A stretch of 64,000 nt of DNA from positions 1-64,000 of the forward strand of contig CAKRIL010000017.1 in NCBI GenBank assembly GCA_934343915.1, read 5' to 3'. Shown in pieces: positions 53,379-62,578 of this stretch (the stretch's first letter is position 1; each line of letters begins with the position of its first letter). Position numbers and translations under genes: made by a program. The DNA is from an uncultured Lachnospiraceae bacterium. GTDB lineage: Bacteria > Bacillota > Clostridia > Lachnospirales > Lachnospiraceae. Under the pieces are notes generated by a model. That model searched no databases. It saw only the letters and a list, made by a program, of their open reading frames with translations, and was not told where the DNA came from.

Positions 53379-54190
53379 TAGTAGTCATGACCTGTCACAA
53401 CAGAAAAGAAAAGACGCTCAACTGCCTAAAGAAGCTCCATGAGGGCAATGCTGCCAATGCATATCATTACATTGTCGTGGATGCAGGAAGCACTGACGGA
53501 ACCTGCGACGAGATCGAGAAGGCAGGCTATACGGATGTTGAGCTTGTCCGTGCCGGGAACACATTGTTCTGGAACGGAGGAATGCACAGGGGCATAGAGC
53601 TCGGAATGAAGTCCGCAGATAAGTATGATTACATGCTTTTGGTGAACGATGATGTGGATTTTATGCCGGGAGTTATCGATGAGCTTGTTGCATATTCCAA
53701 TGATAAGATGAACGGAAAAAGTGTTGTTGTCGGGGCAACCTGCGATGACAACGGTGATTTTTCTTACGGAGGAATATTATACAAAAAGGGCATTCACTAT
53801 GATATGCTCGGCCCTGACAAGCATGATACGAAGTGTACAACCTTCAATGCGAACTGTACGCTCATCCCGATTGAGGCGATGAGACTTGCAGGGAATGTGG
53901 ATCCGTATTATAAGCACAGCATGGGAGATTTTGACCTCGGCTTAAGGCTTCGGAAAAAGGGTACGGATATATATGTATTTCCACGGTATGTGGGAGTATG
54001 CAACGACAATCCGGTTGAAGGAAGCTGGATGGATACATCCCTGACAAGAGCTGAGAGATTCAGAAAAAAGGAATCCTTTAAGGGGCTTCCGTTCAAGGAC
54101 TGGTATCATTATCTGCTCCATAATTTCGGATTTTTTACGGCATGTGTGCGCTCAATAACACCCTATTTCAAGATTTTGCTTGGAAAGTAG
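53366..54190 (+). CDS. Glycosyltransferase family 2, rhamnosyltransferase-like
   Basis: A 274-residue GT-A transferase. Motifs are VVMTCHNRKEKTLNCL, VVDAGSTDGT, FWNGGMHRG and MLLVNDDVDF (DDD). The pattern NTLFWNGGMHR is common in putative rhamnosyltransferases, but the sugar is not proven. AGGAGG precedes the ATG inside the acyltransferase gene. Confidence 0.88.
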   Translation: MSKIVVVMTCHNRKEKTLNCLKKLHEGNAANAYHYIVVDAGSTDGTCDEIEKAGYTDVELVRAGNTLFWNGGMHRGIELGMKSADKYDYMLLVNDDVDFMPGVIDELVAYSNDKMNGKSVVVGATCDDNGDFSYGGILYKKGIHYDMLGPDKHDTKCTTFNANCTLIPIEAMRLAGNVDPYYKHSMGDFDLGLRLRKKGTDIYVFPRYVGVCNDNPVEGSWMDTSLTRAERFRKKESFKGLPFKDWYHYLLHNFGFFTACVRSITPYFKILLGK

Positions 54191-54208
54191 GTCGGTATAT
54201 GGTATAAT
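54180..54208 (+). promoter_or_regulatory. Internal promoter before the Wzz-like gene
   Basis: TTGGAA (54180-54185), a 17-base spacer and TATAAT (54203-54208). It would start a second transcript for the second half of the locus. Confidence 0.6.
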
Positions 54209-54267
54209 GAGCGGAAGTGAGTTAAAATATCTTACAGAGTAAATGGCTAATAAGGAGAGAATTTTAT

Positions 54268-55533
54268 ATGGAAAACAACAAAAAGGAAGATATGGTATTT
54301 GTAAGCTTCGACCGTTTATGGGATAATTTTAAGAAGTATTGGTGGATTGCGGTTGCAATAGCGGCAGTTATGCTTGTGTACGGTGCAGCTACATACAATA
54401 CCTCAATGAAGATAAGTGAGTCACAGAATGATGAGAGCACGGTTGAGAAGAAGCCGGTAGTTATAGCCGAGAATGAAGCGGACAGAGTTCATCTTGGTAC
54501 GGTTGATATAACCTTCAGTGTAAATGTTCAGGAGTATTACGACAGCATCGGTGTTGAAGGGGCTGCTGATTACTCCTTGTATGAGAAGCTTAACGGCGGT
54601 ATTGCAAGTTATGCTGACAGCATTACATCATCACAGAGCTTTTATGAAGCTGTGAATGAGGCACTTACCGCAGCAGGTTATTCAGAGCTTATAACAAGCC
54701 CTAGAACACCGAGCGATGTTGACTATGATACATTCTCGATTGCACTTGTAAATGACAAGACTCTCAGACTTTCATACACAGGACTCGGAGGAATTGAGAG
54801 AATCCGTACAGGTTCTGCTGCTGCGGCAAAGTATCTTGTAAAGACTATGAATGAGCTGTACTCATATGTCACATGTGAAGTGAATTCAGATCCTGCTATC
54901 TCGTTTAGACTTTCAATCAACGGCTTCTATGCATATATACAGCCTGATGAGGAGTCAATCAATGCGACAAGAGAGGCATATGCTGAGTACAACAAGATTC
55001 TTCTCGGAGAGCTTGATAAGTTCGACTTCCAGTTCTCTAACCTCTTTAAGATGTCAACCATCATAAAGGGTGTTGTAGGCTTTGTTATCGGTCTGTTCAT
55101 CATATTCGTAATAGCTATATGTGACAGAAAGGTAAGAACAAGAGAGGAGCTTGAGCGCTTCTTCGATGGTGAGGGCAGGTTCCTCGGCGAATTCAAAAAG
55201 AATGTCAAGGTTTCAGAGGATGTAACCGCTGTCTCCATAGGAGCAATGTGCGCCAAGGAAGGAGTACATGAAGTGGTTCTCACAACAGTCGGCAGGCAGA
55301 AGAATGCAGATGTGCTTGAGAGACTTGCAGAGGCTGCATCATCTGATGATGTCAAGTTCACATGCGTTGACGGAATTGAGGTATGCCCTGAGACTTCAAG
55401 AAGCATTTCTGATGCACAGGGAACTATCGTTATGGTCAATGGCGGATATGATGAGATTCACACCATCAAGACCGCACTTGCAAGAATCAATACCGTGAAC
55501 GGAAATCTGTTAGGATATATACTTTGCAAATAA
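54268..55533 (+). CDS. Wzz/chain-length determinant fused to degenerate tyrosine-kinase-like domain
   Basis: A 421-residue protein. One membrane helix at about 22-43 and a second at about 263-285 enclose an outside domain, as in Wzz-type polysaccharide co-polymerases. The cytoplasmic tail (about 290-421) looks like a BY-kinase domain without its Walker A: the ITSxxPGEGKST position reads VLTTVGRQKNADVLERLAEA, while the later beta strands (TIVMVNGGYDEIHTIKTALARINTVNGNLLGYIL) match the kinase end. So it probably sets chain length without phosphorylation. It has its own promoter. AAGGAGAG precedes the ATG. Confidence 0.8.
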   Translation: MENNKKEDMVFVSFDRLWDNFKKYWWIAVAIAAVMLVYGAATYNTSMKISESQNDESTVEKKPVVIAENEADRVHLGTVDITFSVNVQEYYDSIGVEGAADYSLYEKLNGGIASYADSITSSQSFYEAVNEALTAAGYSELITSPRTPSDVDYDTFSIALVNDKTLRLSYTGLGGIERIRTGSAAAAKYLVKTMNELYSYVTCEVNSDPAISFRLSINGFYAYIQPDEESINATREAYAEYNKILLGELDKFDFQFSNLFKMSTIIKGVVGFVIGLFIIFVIAICDRKVRTREELERFFDGEGRFLGEFKKNVKVSEDVTAVSIGAMCAKEGVHEVVLTTVGRQKNADVLERLAEAASSDDVKFTCVDGIEVCPETSRSISDAQGTIVMVNGGYDEIHTIKTALARINTVNGNLLGYILCK

Positions 55534-55552
55534 TATACTGAGGTGGAACATA

Positions 55553-56677
55553 ATGAAGATTGCTTTAGTGCATGACTGGCTCCCTACTATGGGAGGTGCC
55601 GAGAGGGTACTGTCCGATTTTGTTGAGCTTTACCCGGAAGCACCGATATATACGTTGATTTGTAATCACAGCAAGATGGAGGAACCGTTAAAGAGTGCCA
55701 ATATTATAACTTCATATCTGCAGAAAAAGAAGGAATGTACAAATCACAGAAAGCTGTTCCCGTTCATGCCGACTGCAATCGAATCGTTTGACCTTACGGG
55801 GTATGACATGGTGTTAAGCAGCAGCTCAAGTGTTGCCAAGGGCGTTATCACTCACCCTGATGCAATCCATATCTGCTATTGTCATTCTCCTATGAGATAT
55901 GCATGGGAATTCTCGTATGAGTATGCAGGAAAGATGTCTGGAAAGGGTAAGCTTGTAAGAAAGCTACTCAGCTATTTTCTTACATGGATTCGAGTATGGG
56001 ACTATGCGAGTGCTGCAAGAGTTGACTATTTTATTGCCAATTCGGAGAATGTGGCGAAGCGTATAAGAAAGCATTACAAGAGGGATGCGGTTGTTATTCC
56101 GCCGCCTGTGCGCTGCCGTCTTTTTCAGATATCAGAGACAGACGGGGATTATTTCCTTGTTGTTTCACGCTTTCAGGAGTACAAGAGAGTGGATATCGCA
56201 ATCGATGCATGCAACAGACTCGGACTTAAGCTTAAGGTTGTCGGTGACGGACCTGATTACAAGAGACTTAAGGCGATGGCAGGACCTACCGTTGAACTTC
56301 TCGGAAGAGTGCCTGATGCACAGGTTAAGGAACTGTATGCGGGATGCCGGGCATTTTTATTCCCGGGCGAGGAGGATTTCGGTATAACCCCTCTCGAGGC
56401 TATGGCGAGCGGAAGACCCGTAATCGCATACGGCAGGGGCGGTGCGCTTGAGACAGTCATTGAGGGCGTGACAGGTACGTTTTTCCATGAGCAGACAACG
56501 GATTCTCTTGTGGATGCACTTAAGAGATTTGAGAATATGAAGTTCGACAAAAAGGTCTTAAGAGCACATGCCGAGACTTTTGATGATGAAGTGTTCAAGG
56601 CAAGAATTAAGGCATTCGTCGAAGAAAAATATAATGAGAGAAACGGAGTACATTCGGTTAATGAAAATCGCGATTGA
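55553..56677 (+). CDS. Glycosyltransferase family 4 (GT4)
   Basis: A 374-residue GT-B transferase. It begins MKIALVHDWLPTMGGAERV and has a CYCHSPMRYAWEFSYEYAG motif in the acceptor domain, then FLVVSRFQEYKRVDIAIDAC and GEEDFGITPLEAMASGRPVIAYG with the EX7E pair. Resembles mannosyltransferases of capsule and teichuronic acid synthesis. GAGGTGG precedes the ATG. It overlaps the next gene by 17 bases. Confidence 0.9.
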   Translation: MKIALVHDWLPTMGGAERVLSDFVELYPEAPIYTLICNHSKMEEPLKSANIITSYLQKKKECTNHRKLFPFMPTAIESFDLTGYDMVLSSSSSVAKGVITHPDAIHICYCHSPMRYAWEFSYEYAGKMSGKGKLVRKLLSYFLTWIRVWDYASAARVDYFIANSENVAKRIRKHYKRDAVVIPPPVRCRLFQISETDGDYFLVVSRFQEYKRVDIAIDACNRLGLKLKVVGDGPDYKRLKAMAGPTVELLGRVPDAQVKELYAGCRAFLFPGEEDFGITPLEAMASGRPVIAYGRGGALETVIEGVTGTFFHEQTTDSLVDALKRFENMKFDKKVLRAHAETFDDEVFKARIKAFVEEKYNERNGVHSVNENRD

Positions 56678-57740
56678 TGCCCGCATGATTCAGATGTCAG
56701 GAATAGGAACATATATCAAGACGCTGATGGGACAGGGAATATATGATATTGCACTCGGAGATAAAGCTGATATTCACAAGGTTGACGACAGTGTCAGCGT
56801 AATTGCCTATGAGGATAAGATATACGGAGTTTCCGAGCAGCTTCACTTCCCGGGCAGGGAGCTTAAAAAGAGCGGTGCGGACATGCTTCATGTGCCGCAT
56901 TACAATGTACCCGTGTTTTACCGTGGAAGACTGGCTGTCACAATACATGATCTGACACATCTTGTGCTGCCGGAGTTCCTTCCGAATAAGTTCGCATACA
57001 TATATGCAAAAATCATGTTGGGCTACGCAGTTAGAAAGGCGGAGGTAATCTTCACCGTATCGGAGAACTCAAAAAAGGATATTATGCGCTTCTTTAAGGT
57101 GCGCGAGGATAAGATATCAGTGGTATACAATGCTGTTGATTCCAAGTTCAAGGTCAAGGGAAGAAGCGAAGTCGAATATCTTATTGACAAGTATAAGCTT
57201 CCGCATGACAAAAAGGTCATAATGTATGTGGGAAACCTTAAGCAGCATAAGAACCTCGGAAGACTCCTCGAGGCTTATGCCGGGATGAATGGAAAAGATG
57301 ATACCTGTCTTGTGCTGGTTGGCAAGGCATTTGACAGTGAAGACCTTACTCCTAAGATAAAGGAGCTTGGAATTGAGAGCAATGTCATAAGAACGGGAAT
57401 AATTGTAGATGAGGAGCTGGTGGATTTTTATAATCTTGCAGATCTGTTCGTGTTTCCGTCACTGTATGAGGGCTTCGGCATTCCGCCTCTTGAGGCTATG
57501 GCATGCGGTACGCCTGTTGTATGCTCGGACAATTCCTCACTTCCCGAGGTTGTGGGTGATGCAGCATACACATTCAATCCGTATGATACGGACATGATAC
57601 GCGAAGCTATGGAGAAGGTTCTTTCCGACGAAGAGTTTGCGGCTTCACTGGTTAAAAAAGGGTATAAGAGAGTAGAAATATTCACGCCGGAGAATGTTAT
57701 CAACAGAACCAGGACGGCGTTTGACAGAATAAAGGGTTAA
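56661..57740 (+). CDS. Glycosyltransferase family 4 (GT4)
   Basis: A 359-residue GT-B transferase. It starts MKIAIDARMIQMSGIGTYI, and the donor domain has YVGNLKQHKNLGRLLEAYAGM and FPSLYEGFGIPPLEAMACGTPVVCSDNSSLPEVVGDAAY (EX7E). A longer frame opens at 56568, but the start at 56661 matches the family. It shares its pattern with the GT4 gene at 59072, suggesting duplication. Confidence 0.9.
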   Translation: MKIAIDARMIQMSGIGTYIKTLMGQGIYDIALGDKADIHKVDDSVSVIAYEDKIYGVSEQLHFPGRELKKSGADMLHVPHYNVPVFYRGRLAVTIHDLTHLVLPEFLPNKFAYIYAKIMLGYAVRKAEVIFTVSENSKKDIMRFFKVREDKISVVYNAVDSKFKVKGRSEVEYLIDKYKLPHDKKVIMYVGNLKQHKNLGRLLEAYAGMNGKDDTCLVLVGKAFDSEDLTPKIKELGIESNVIRTGIIVDEELVDFYNLADLFVFPSLYEGFGIPPLEAMACGTPVVCSDNSSLPEVVGDAAYTFNPYDTDMIREAMEKVLSDEEFAASLVKKGYKRVEIFTPENVINRTRTAFDRIKG

Positions 57741-57746
57741 TATAAG

Positions 57747-59075
57747 ATGGTAAAAGCAGAAAAGTATTGTGAGCAGAATTCTGTGCTTACAATGTGTGAA
57801 AAATCTAAATTTTATGGTGTGAGCTACGTGCTCCTGCTCATAACGGTGTTTATCAATGTGACTTTCCCTAAGGCAGGAATCAAGCTTGGCGGCATTCCTC
57901 TTACGGTGGGGAATGTTTTTTTGCTGTTCACAGTTATGATGTGGTTTTTCTATGTGCTGTGGAGGAGATGCTTTGTCTTTTCCAAGGCTGAGAGGCTTGT
58001 AATTATAGGGTGTCTTTATTGGCTTATCAGATTTCTTTTAACGATGGTTGGTGGAAGAGCGGGATTATCCGATTGGGTAGGATTTTTTGTACCGCTTGTC
58101 ATATATCCGTTCACTTTTATCGTGTTCAATTTCTTTATCACACAGCAGAAGCAGATTGATTACATCCTTCGTATGCTGATGTGGGGAACGATTATAGTAT
58201 TCGCATTTGGATTTTTACAGGCGGCATTCGGAATAGAGAAGTTCTCAATTCCGGGTCTCACAGTCAATTACACGGACTATATCTCCAGCACGAACTGGTA
58301 TGCTGATAAGTATAACGGCGTGCAGGAGGGCGTGACATACTCTAAGACCGTATCGACATATCAGAACGGTAATCTCTTAGGAGTTAATATCCTTCTGTTC
58401 TGTCCTATGGTATATGAGAGCATAAAGAAGAAATCATGGCAGCGAATCTACATGCTGGTATTTATTTTATTCTGTATACTCACAGGCTCTAAGACTTGCT
58501 GGGTAGGAATATTTTTATACCTTTTCATCAAGTCAGTGGTCATAATCAACAGGAAGTGGGCTGACGGACGAAAGATACAGCTTGCGTGTCTCATAATTGC
58601 CGTGATTCCTGTTATTGCTGCGGTATTTTTAAATATGTTTCCGCAGATTATGGAGAGATTCAGGGATTCGTTCACACTTGAGAACATCAATGACCTGTCC
58701 GGACGCTCAGAGTCCATGTCAAGGCTTATTGATTTCTTTGTAAATAAGTCCGAATGGATTCTGATAGGACCTTATGGCCTTACAAGCTACTGGGGAAGCA
58801 GCTATGAGATGGCATATTTCTGCATTCTCATGATTGGAGGCATTGCAGGACTTATAGCGTTCCTCGGGCCGATTATCTATATACTTGTAAAGTATATCGG
58901 AAAGCACGTTAAGGAATCGAAGATTTTAAAGGGTGTGTGCCACGGCGTTGTGGTATATATTATTATTGCATTTGTCGAAGGGGCATTATGGCTTCCGCCT
59001 ACTGCGGTGAATCTGTGGATGGTTCTCGCCCTCGGCTATAAAATGAGCCTTTTTATGGAGGAAAACAGACAATGA
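57747..59075 (+). CDS. O-antigen ligase/Wzy-family polymerase
   Basis: A 442-residue protein with about 11 membrane segments and a large loop near residues 300-345 (NDLSGRSESMSRL, LIGPYGLTSYWGSSYE), as in the Wzy_C/WaaL family. It joins or transfers lipid-linked oligosaccharides on the outer face. With the protein at 45507 it gives the locus two polymerase candidates. A weak ribosome site precedes the ATG. It overlaps the next gene by four bases. Confidence 0.8.
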   Translation: MVKAEKYCEQNSVLTMCEKSKFYGVSYVLLLITVFINVTFPKAGIKLGGIPLTVGNVFLLFTVMMWFFYVLWRRCFVFSKAERLVIIGCLYWLIRFLLTMVGGRAGLSDWVGFFVPLVIYPFTFIVFNFFITQQKQIDYILRMLMWGTIIVFAFGFLQAAFGIEKFSIPGLTVNYTDYISSTNWYADKYNGVQEGVTYSKTVSTYQNGNLLGVNILLFCPMVYESIKKKSWQRIYMLVFILFCILTGSKTCWVGIFLYLFIKSVVIINRKWADGRKIQLACLIIAVIPVIAAVFLNMFPQIMERFRDSFTLENINDLSGRSESMSRLIDFFVNKSEWILIGPYGLTSYWGSSYEMAYFCILMIGGIAGLIAFLGPIIYILVKYIGKHVKESKILKGVCHGVVVYIIIAFVEGALWLPPTAVNLWMVLALGYKMSLFMEENRQ

Positions 59076-60190
59076 GAATCGGAATAGATGCCAGACCGCT
59101 GCGAAAGCAGAGAGCAGGCATAGGAACATATGTATATAACATTGTAAAGTTTTTAAACGAAACGGACAATGACAACGAATACTATCTTTTTTCAAGCAAG
59201 GAGGTGTTCGTTGACTTTAAGCTCGGCGACAACTGGCACATCGTGACAGAGAGCTTTCCTATCGGGACACTCTGGCTGGCGTTACGAGGAAGTGCACTGA
59301 TAAAGAAATATGACATAGATGTGTTCTGGGGAACACAGCATGTGCTTCCGTGGGGCAGGCCGGGGAAGGTAAGATATGTGCTTACCATATGCGACCTTGC
59401 ACAGTTCCGCATAAAGAACATCGGAAGCAGATACAACACGATTATTCAGAAGTTCTTCGTCAAGAGTTCTTGTAAGAAGGCTGACAGGATACTGGCAATC
59501 TCCGAGGCAACAAAGTATGACATAATAGATATCTTCGGAATAGAATCCTCAAGAATCGCATGCACATATCTCGGGGGTAATGACAGACCTGAGAGCTCGA
59601 AGGACGGCGAGATTGAAGAGGTTAAGAAGAAGTTCAAAATATCGGGAAAGTATTTTCTCTATGTCAGTACAATAGAGCCGAGGAAGAATGTTGAGACAAT
59701 AATAAAGGGCTTTGACCTGTTTATGTCAAAAAGAGCTGATGAAAGAGAGCAGTATTTTATGGTGCTTGCCGGCGGACTCGGCTGGAAGTACGAGGGTGTG
59801 CTTGAACAGCTTGAAAAGAGCAGCTTTAAGGACAATATTATTATGACGGGATTCATCAGCCAGAAGGAAAAGCAGTGTCTTTTTGAAGGCGCTGATGCAT
59901 TCGTATACCCTTCACTGTATGAGGGCTTCGGAATTCCGCTTCTTGAGGCGATGAATTATGGACTGCCTATTATAACAACCAATGTCTCATCCCTTCCGGA
60001 GGTCGGACAGGATGCTGTTATGTATATGAAGGAGCCGGCAGATGCAGAGAGTCTTGCACAGCTTATGGATAAGTGTGCCGGGCTGTCAGATGAAGAGAAG
60101 CAGGAGATAGCAGCGGGCGATAAGAAGCAGCGCGATAAGTTCTCATGGAATAAATGTGCTGTGGAGACACTTGGCTTTTTGACAGAATAG
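59072..60190 (+). CDS. Glycosyltransferase family 4 (GT4)
   Basis: A 372-residue GT-B transferase: MRIGIDARPLRKQRAGIGTYVYN, FLYVSTIEPRKNVETIIKGFDLFM and YPSLYEGFGIPLLEAMNYGLPIITTNVSSLPEV (EX7E). It is close in layout to the gene at 56661. GGAGG within the polymerase gene serves as ribosome site, and the ATGA overlap couples the two. Confidence 0.92.
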   Translation: MRIGIDARPLRKQRAGIGTYVYNIVKFLNETDNDNEYYLFSSKEVFVDFKLGDNWHIVTESFPIGTLWLALRGSALIKKYDIDVFWGTQHVLPWGRPGKVRYVLTICDLAQFRIKNIGSRYNTIIQKFFVKSSCKKADRILAISEATKYDIIDIFGIESSRIACTYLGGNDRPESSKDGEIEEVKKKFKISGKYFLYVSTIEPRKNVETIIKGFDLFMSKRADEREQYFMVLAGGLGWKYEGVLEQLEKSSFKDNIIMTGFISQKEKQCLFEGADAFVYPSLYEGFGIPLLEAMNYGLPIITTNVSSLPEVGQDAVMYMKEPADAESLAQLMDKCAGLSDEEKQEIAAGDKKQRDKFSWNKCAVETLGFLTE

Positions 60191-60212
60191 CAATGCTTGG
60201 AGTAAGATTGGT

Positions 60213-61082
60213 ATGAAGACGGGAATAGTAATACTTAATTATAATGATGCGGTATCTACGTCGACGCTTGTGGACAGCATAATCGGCTATGCTTCCATAG
60301 GGCATATTGCCGTGGTTGACAACTGCTCGACGGACGAATCATGGAAGATTCTTAAGAATAAGTATGATGCACAGGAGAAGGTGTCCGTTATATCTTCAGG
60401 AAAGAACGGAGGATATTCATACGGCAACAATTACGGAGCACGCTATCTTATAAAAGAGTACGGAACGGATATTATATTCATTGCCAATCCGGATGTGCTT
60501 TTTGACGAGGCTCTCATAGAAGCAATCACGCAGAAGTATGAGAAAAAAGAGGGCTACGCCGTTCTTACCGGTGTCATGATGCGGCCGGACGGAAGTGTTG
60601 ACCCGGCACCGTACAGGCAGCTCTTTTCGTATACACATGACCTCGGTGACTGCTTCCTTACGATAAGAAGGCTTGTGTATGAGAAGAAGAGATATGAAGT
60701 GGATTATTCCGTTCCTGTCATGGATGTGGAGGTAGTACAGGGTTCGTTTTTTGCAATAACCGCGGAAGCCTTTGAGAAGATAAACGGACTTGATGAGAAT
60801 ATATTTCTGTACTATGAGGAGCTTATACTGGCAAAGAAGCTTAAGGCTGCCGGGTATAAGACGGGACTTTTGACGGATAAGACATATCTTCACAATCATT
60901 CGGTGTCGATACGCAGGTCAATGAAGAATATAAAAATATGGAAGGCAGTACTAAGGTCTAAGTATTATTATCAGAAAAACTATAATAATGCCAATGCATT
61001 ACAGATGATTTTGCTTAGAATATGCGGTGGTTTTTCCTTATTTGAAAAATTAATCATTGAAGTATTAAGAAAAATGTTGTAA
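60213..61082 (+). CDS. Glycosyltransferase family 2 (GT2)
   Basis: A 289-residue GT-A transferase: TGIVILNYNDAVSTSTLVDSI, AVVDNCSTDESW, FIANPDVLFDEAL (DxD-like NPDV) and a basic C-terminal tail. Similar to rhamnosyl- and galactofuranosyltransferases. The sugar is not known. It follows the GT4 gene at 22 bases. Confidence 0.9.
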   Translation: MKTGIVILNYNDAVSTSTLVDSIIGYASIGHIAVVDNCSTDESWKILKNKYDAQEKVSVISSGKNGGYSYGNNYGARYLIKEYGTDIIFIANPDVLFDEALIEAITQKYEKKEGYAVLTGVMMRPDGSVDPAPYRQLFSYTHDLGDCFLTIRRLVYEKKRYEVDYSVPVMDVEVVQGSFFAITAEAFEKINGLDENIFLYYEELILAKKLKAAGYKTGLLTDKTYLHNHSVSIRRSMKNIKIWKAVLRSKYYYQKNYNNANALQMILLRICGGFSLFEKLIIEVLRKML

Positions 61083-61128
61083 AATAAAAAGCAGTGTATT
61101 ATTAACAGATAGATAGGTCGTAGAATAT

Positions 61129-62553
61129 ATGAATCAGAACAAGCATAGCGGAATCAACATAATGCTTCTGCTAATTGATTTAGTCAGCATGCTGATATGC
61201 TTTTTCAGCATAGATTTCCTTAATCTGCATTTCTTTGATAAGCAGATATATATGAGCTATGAGGTTATCTTAGAATTATTAGGACCGATTTTTTTAGCAT
61301 ATTCTATTGTTTTTATATTTTTTAACCAGAATCAGGATTTCCTTAAGAGAGGATATCTCGAAGAGTTTCTTTACGTTTTGAAGATGAACCTTCTGTTCGC
61401 GATGGTGCTGCTTCTTTTACTGTTTGGAAGCAGAAGCACGGCAACAATGGCAAGACGAGGGCTTTTCGGAGCACTCGGAATGAATACGGTTCTCATGTAT
61501 GCATGCCATTGCCTGTATAAGTCGTATCTGAGATGGTGGTTCAACAAGAAGAGGAATGTAACTCATGTCTATCTTGTGACAACCTCTGACAGAGCTGAGA
61601 AGATAATCAATCAGCTTAAAAGAAGTGATGAGCAGTTCACAAGGCGCATCAAGGGAGTTGCAATTGTTGACAACGACATGCACGGTCAGCAGATTGCCGG
61701 AGTTCCCGTTGTTGCGGCATATGAGGATGCACTTGAGTATGCCAAGATTAACATAGTTGATGAAGTATATATCAACGTGTCGTATGTGACAGGGACATCA
61801 CTCAAGGACTTTATAATGGAATTCGAGAGGATGGGTATAACCGTCTTTTTGAATATAAATATTCTTGAGAATTTCGAGGGCTTTGACAAGCAGGTGACAA
61901 TGTACGGGGAGTTTCCTGTAATTTCTTTCTGTGCGAAGACCTTCGAGCAGAACAAGATGATTGTCAAGAGAGTGATTGATATTGTTGGAGCGATTGTGGG
62001 ACTTATTGTGACCGCAATAGTTACAATATTTGTCGCACCTGCGATTCTTATTGAGTCACCGGGACCGATTTTCTTCAAGCAGAAGAGAGTGGGTAAGAAC
62101 GGAAGATATTTCTATATGTATAAGTTCCGTTCAATGTACCGTGACGCGGAGGAACGCAAGAAGGCTCTTATGGAACAGAATGAGATGAAGGGTCTCATGT
62201 TCAAGATGACGGATGACCCGAGAATTACCAAGGTAGGAAAGTTCATACGTGCCACAAGCATAGATGAGCTTCCACAGTTCTTTAATGTTCTGAAGGGTGA
62301 CATGAGCCTTGTGGGGACACGTCCTCCTACGGTCGATGAATTTATGCAGTATGCCGGATATCACAAGAGAAGACTCAGCATTAAGCCGGGTATAACAGGT
62401 CTGTGGCAGGTAAGCGGAAGAAGCAACATTGAAGACTTTGAGGATGTTGTGAAGCTTGACCTGGAGTATATAGATAACTGGTCTCTTGCACTGGATATTA
62501 AGATACTGTTCAAGACCGTTCTGGTAGTATTCAAGAAGGATGGTTCAAGATAA
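61129..62553 (+). CDS. Polyprenyl glycosylphosphotransferase
   Basis: A 474-residue initiating enzyme that moves a sugar-1-phosphate to undecaprenyl phosphate. Four N-terminal membrane helices (residues 10-130), a CoA-binding-like domain (140-265), a membrane helix near 290 and the bacterial sugar transferase domain: FKQKRVGKNGRYFYMYKFRSM, ATSIDELPQFFNVLKGDMSLVGTRPP and KPGITGLWQVSGRSNIEDFEDVVKLDLEYIDNWS. Sugar specificity is unknown. It overlaps the LCP gene's longer frame. Confidence 0.95.
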   Translation: MNQNKHSGINIMLLLIDLVSMLICFFSIDFLNLHFFDKQIYMSYEVILELLGPIFLAYSIVFIFFNQNQDFLKRGYLEEFLYVLKMNLLFAMVLLLLLFGSRSTATMARRGLFGALGMNTVLMYACHCLYKSYLRWWFNKKRNVTHVYLVTTSDRAEKIINQLKRSDEQFTRRIKGVAIVDNDMHGQQIAGVPVVAAYEDALEYAKINIVDEVYINVSYVTGTSLKDFIMEFERMGITVFLNINILENFEGFDKQVTMYGEFPVISFCAKTFEQNKMIVKRVIDIVGAIVGLIVTAIVTIFVAPAILIESPGPIFFKQKRVGKNGRYFYMYKFRSMYRDAEERKKALMEQNEMKGLMFKMTDDPRITKVGKFIRATSIDELPQFFNVLKGDMSLVGTRPPTVDEFMQYAGYHKRRLSIKPGITGLWQVSGRSNIEDFEDVVKLDLEYIDNWSLALDIKILFKTVLVVFKKDGSR

Positions 62554-62578
62554 AAGAGAGGAAGATAAGGGAAGAAAA

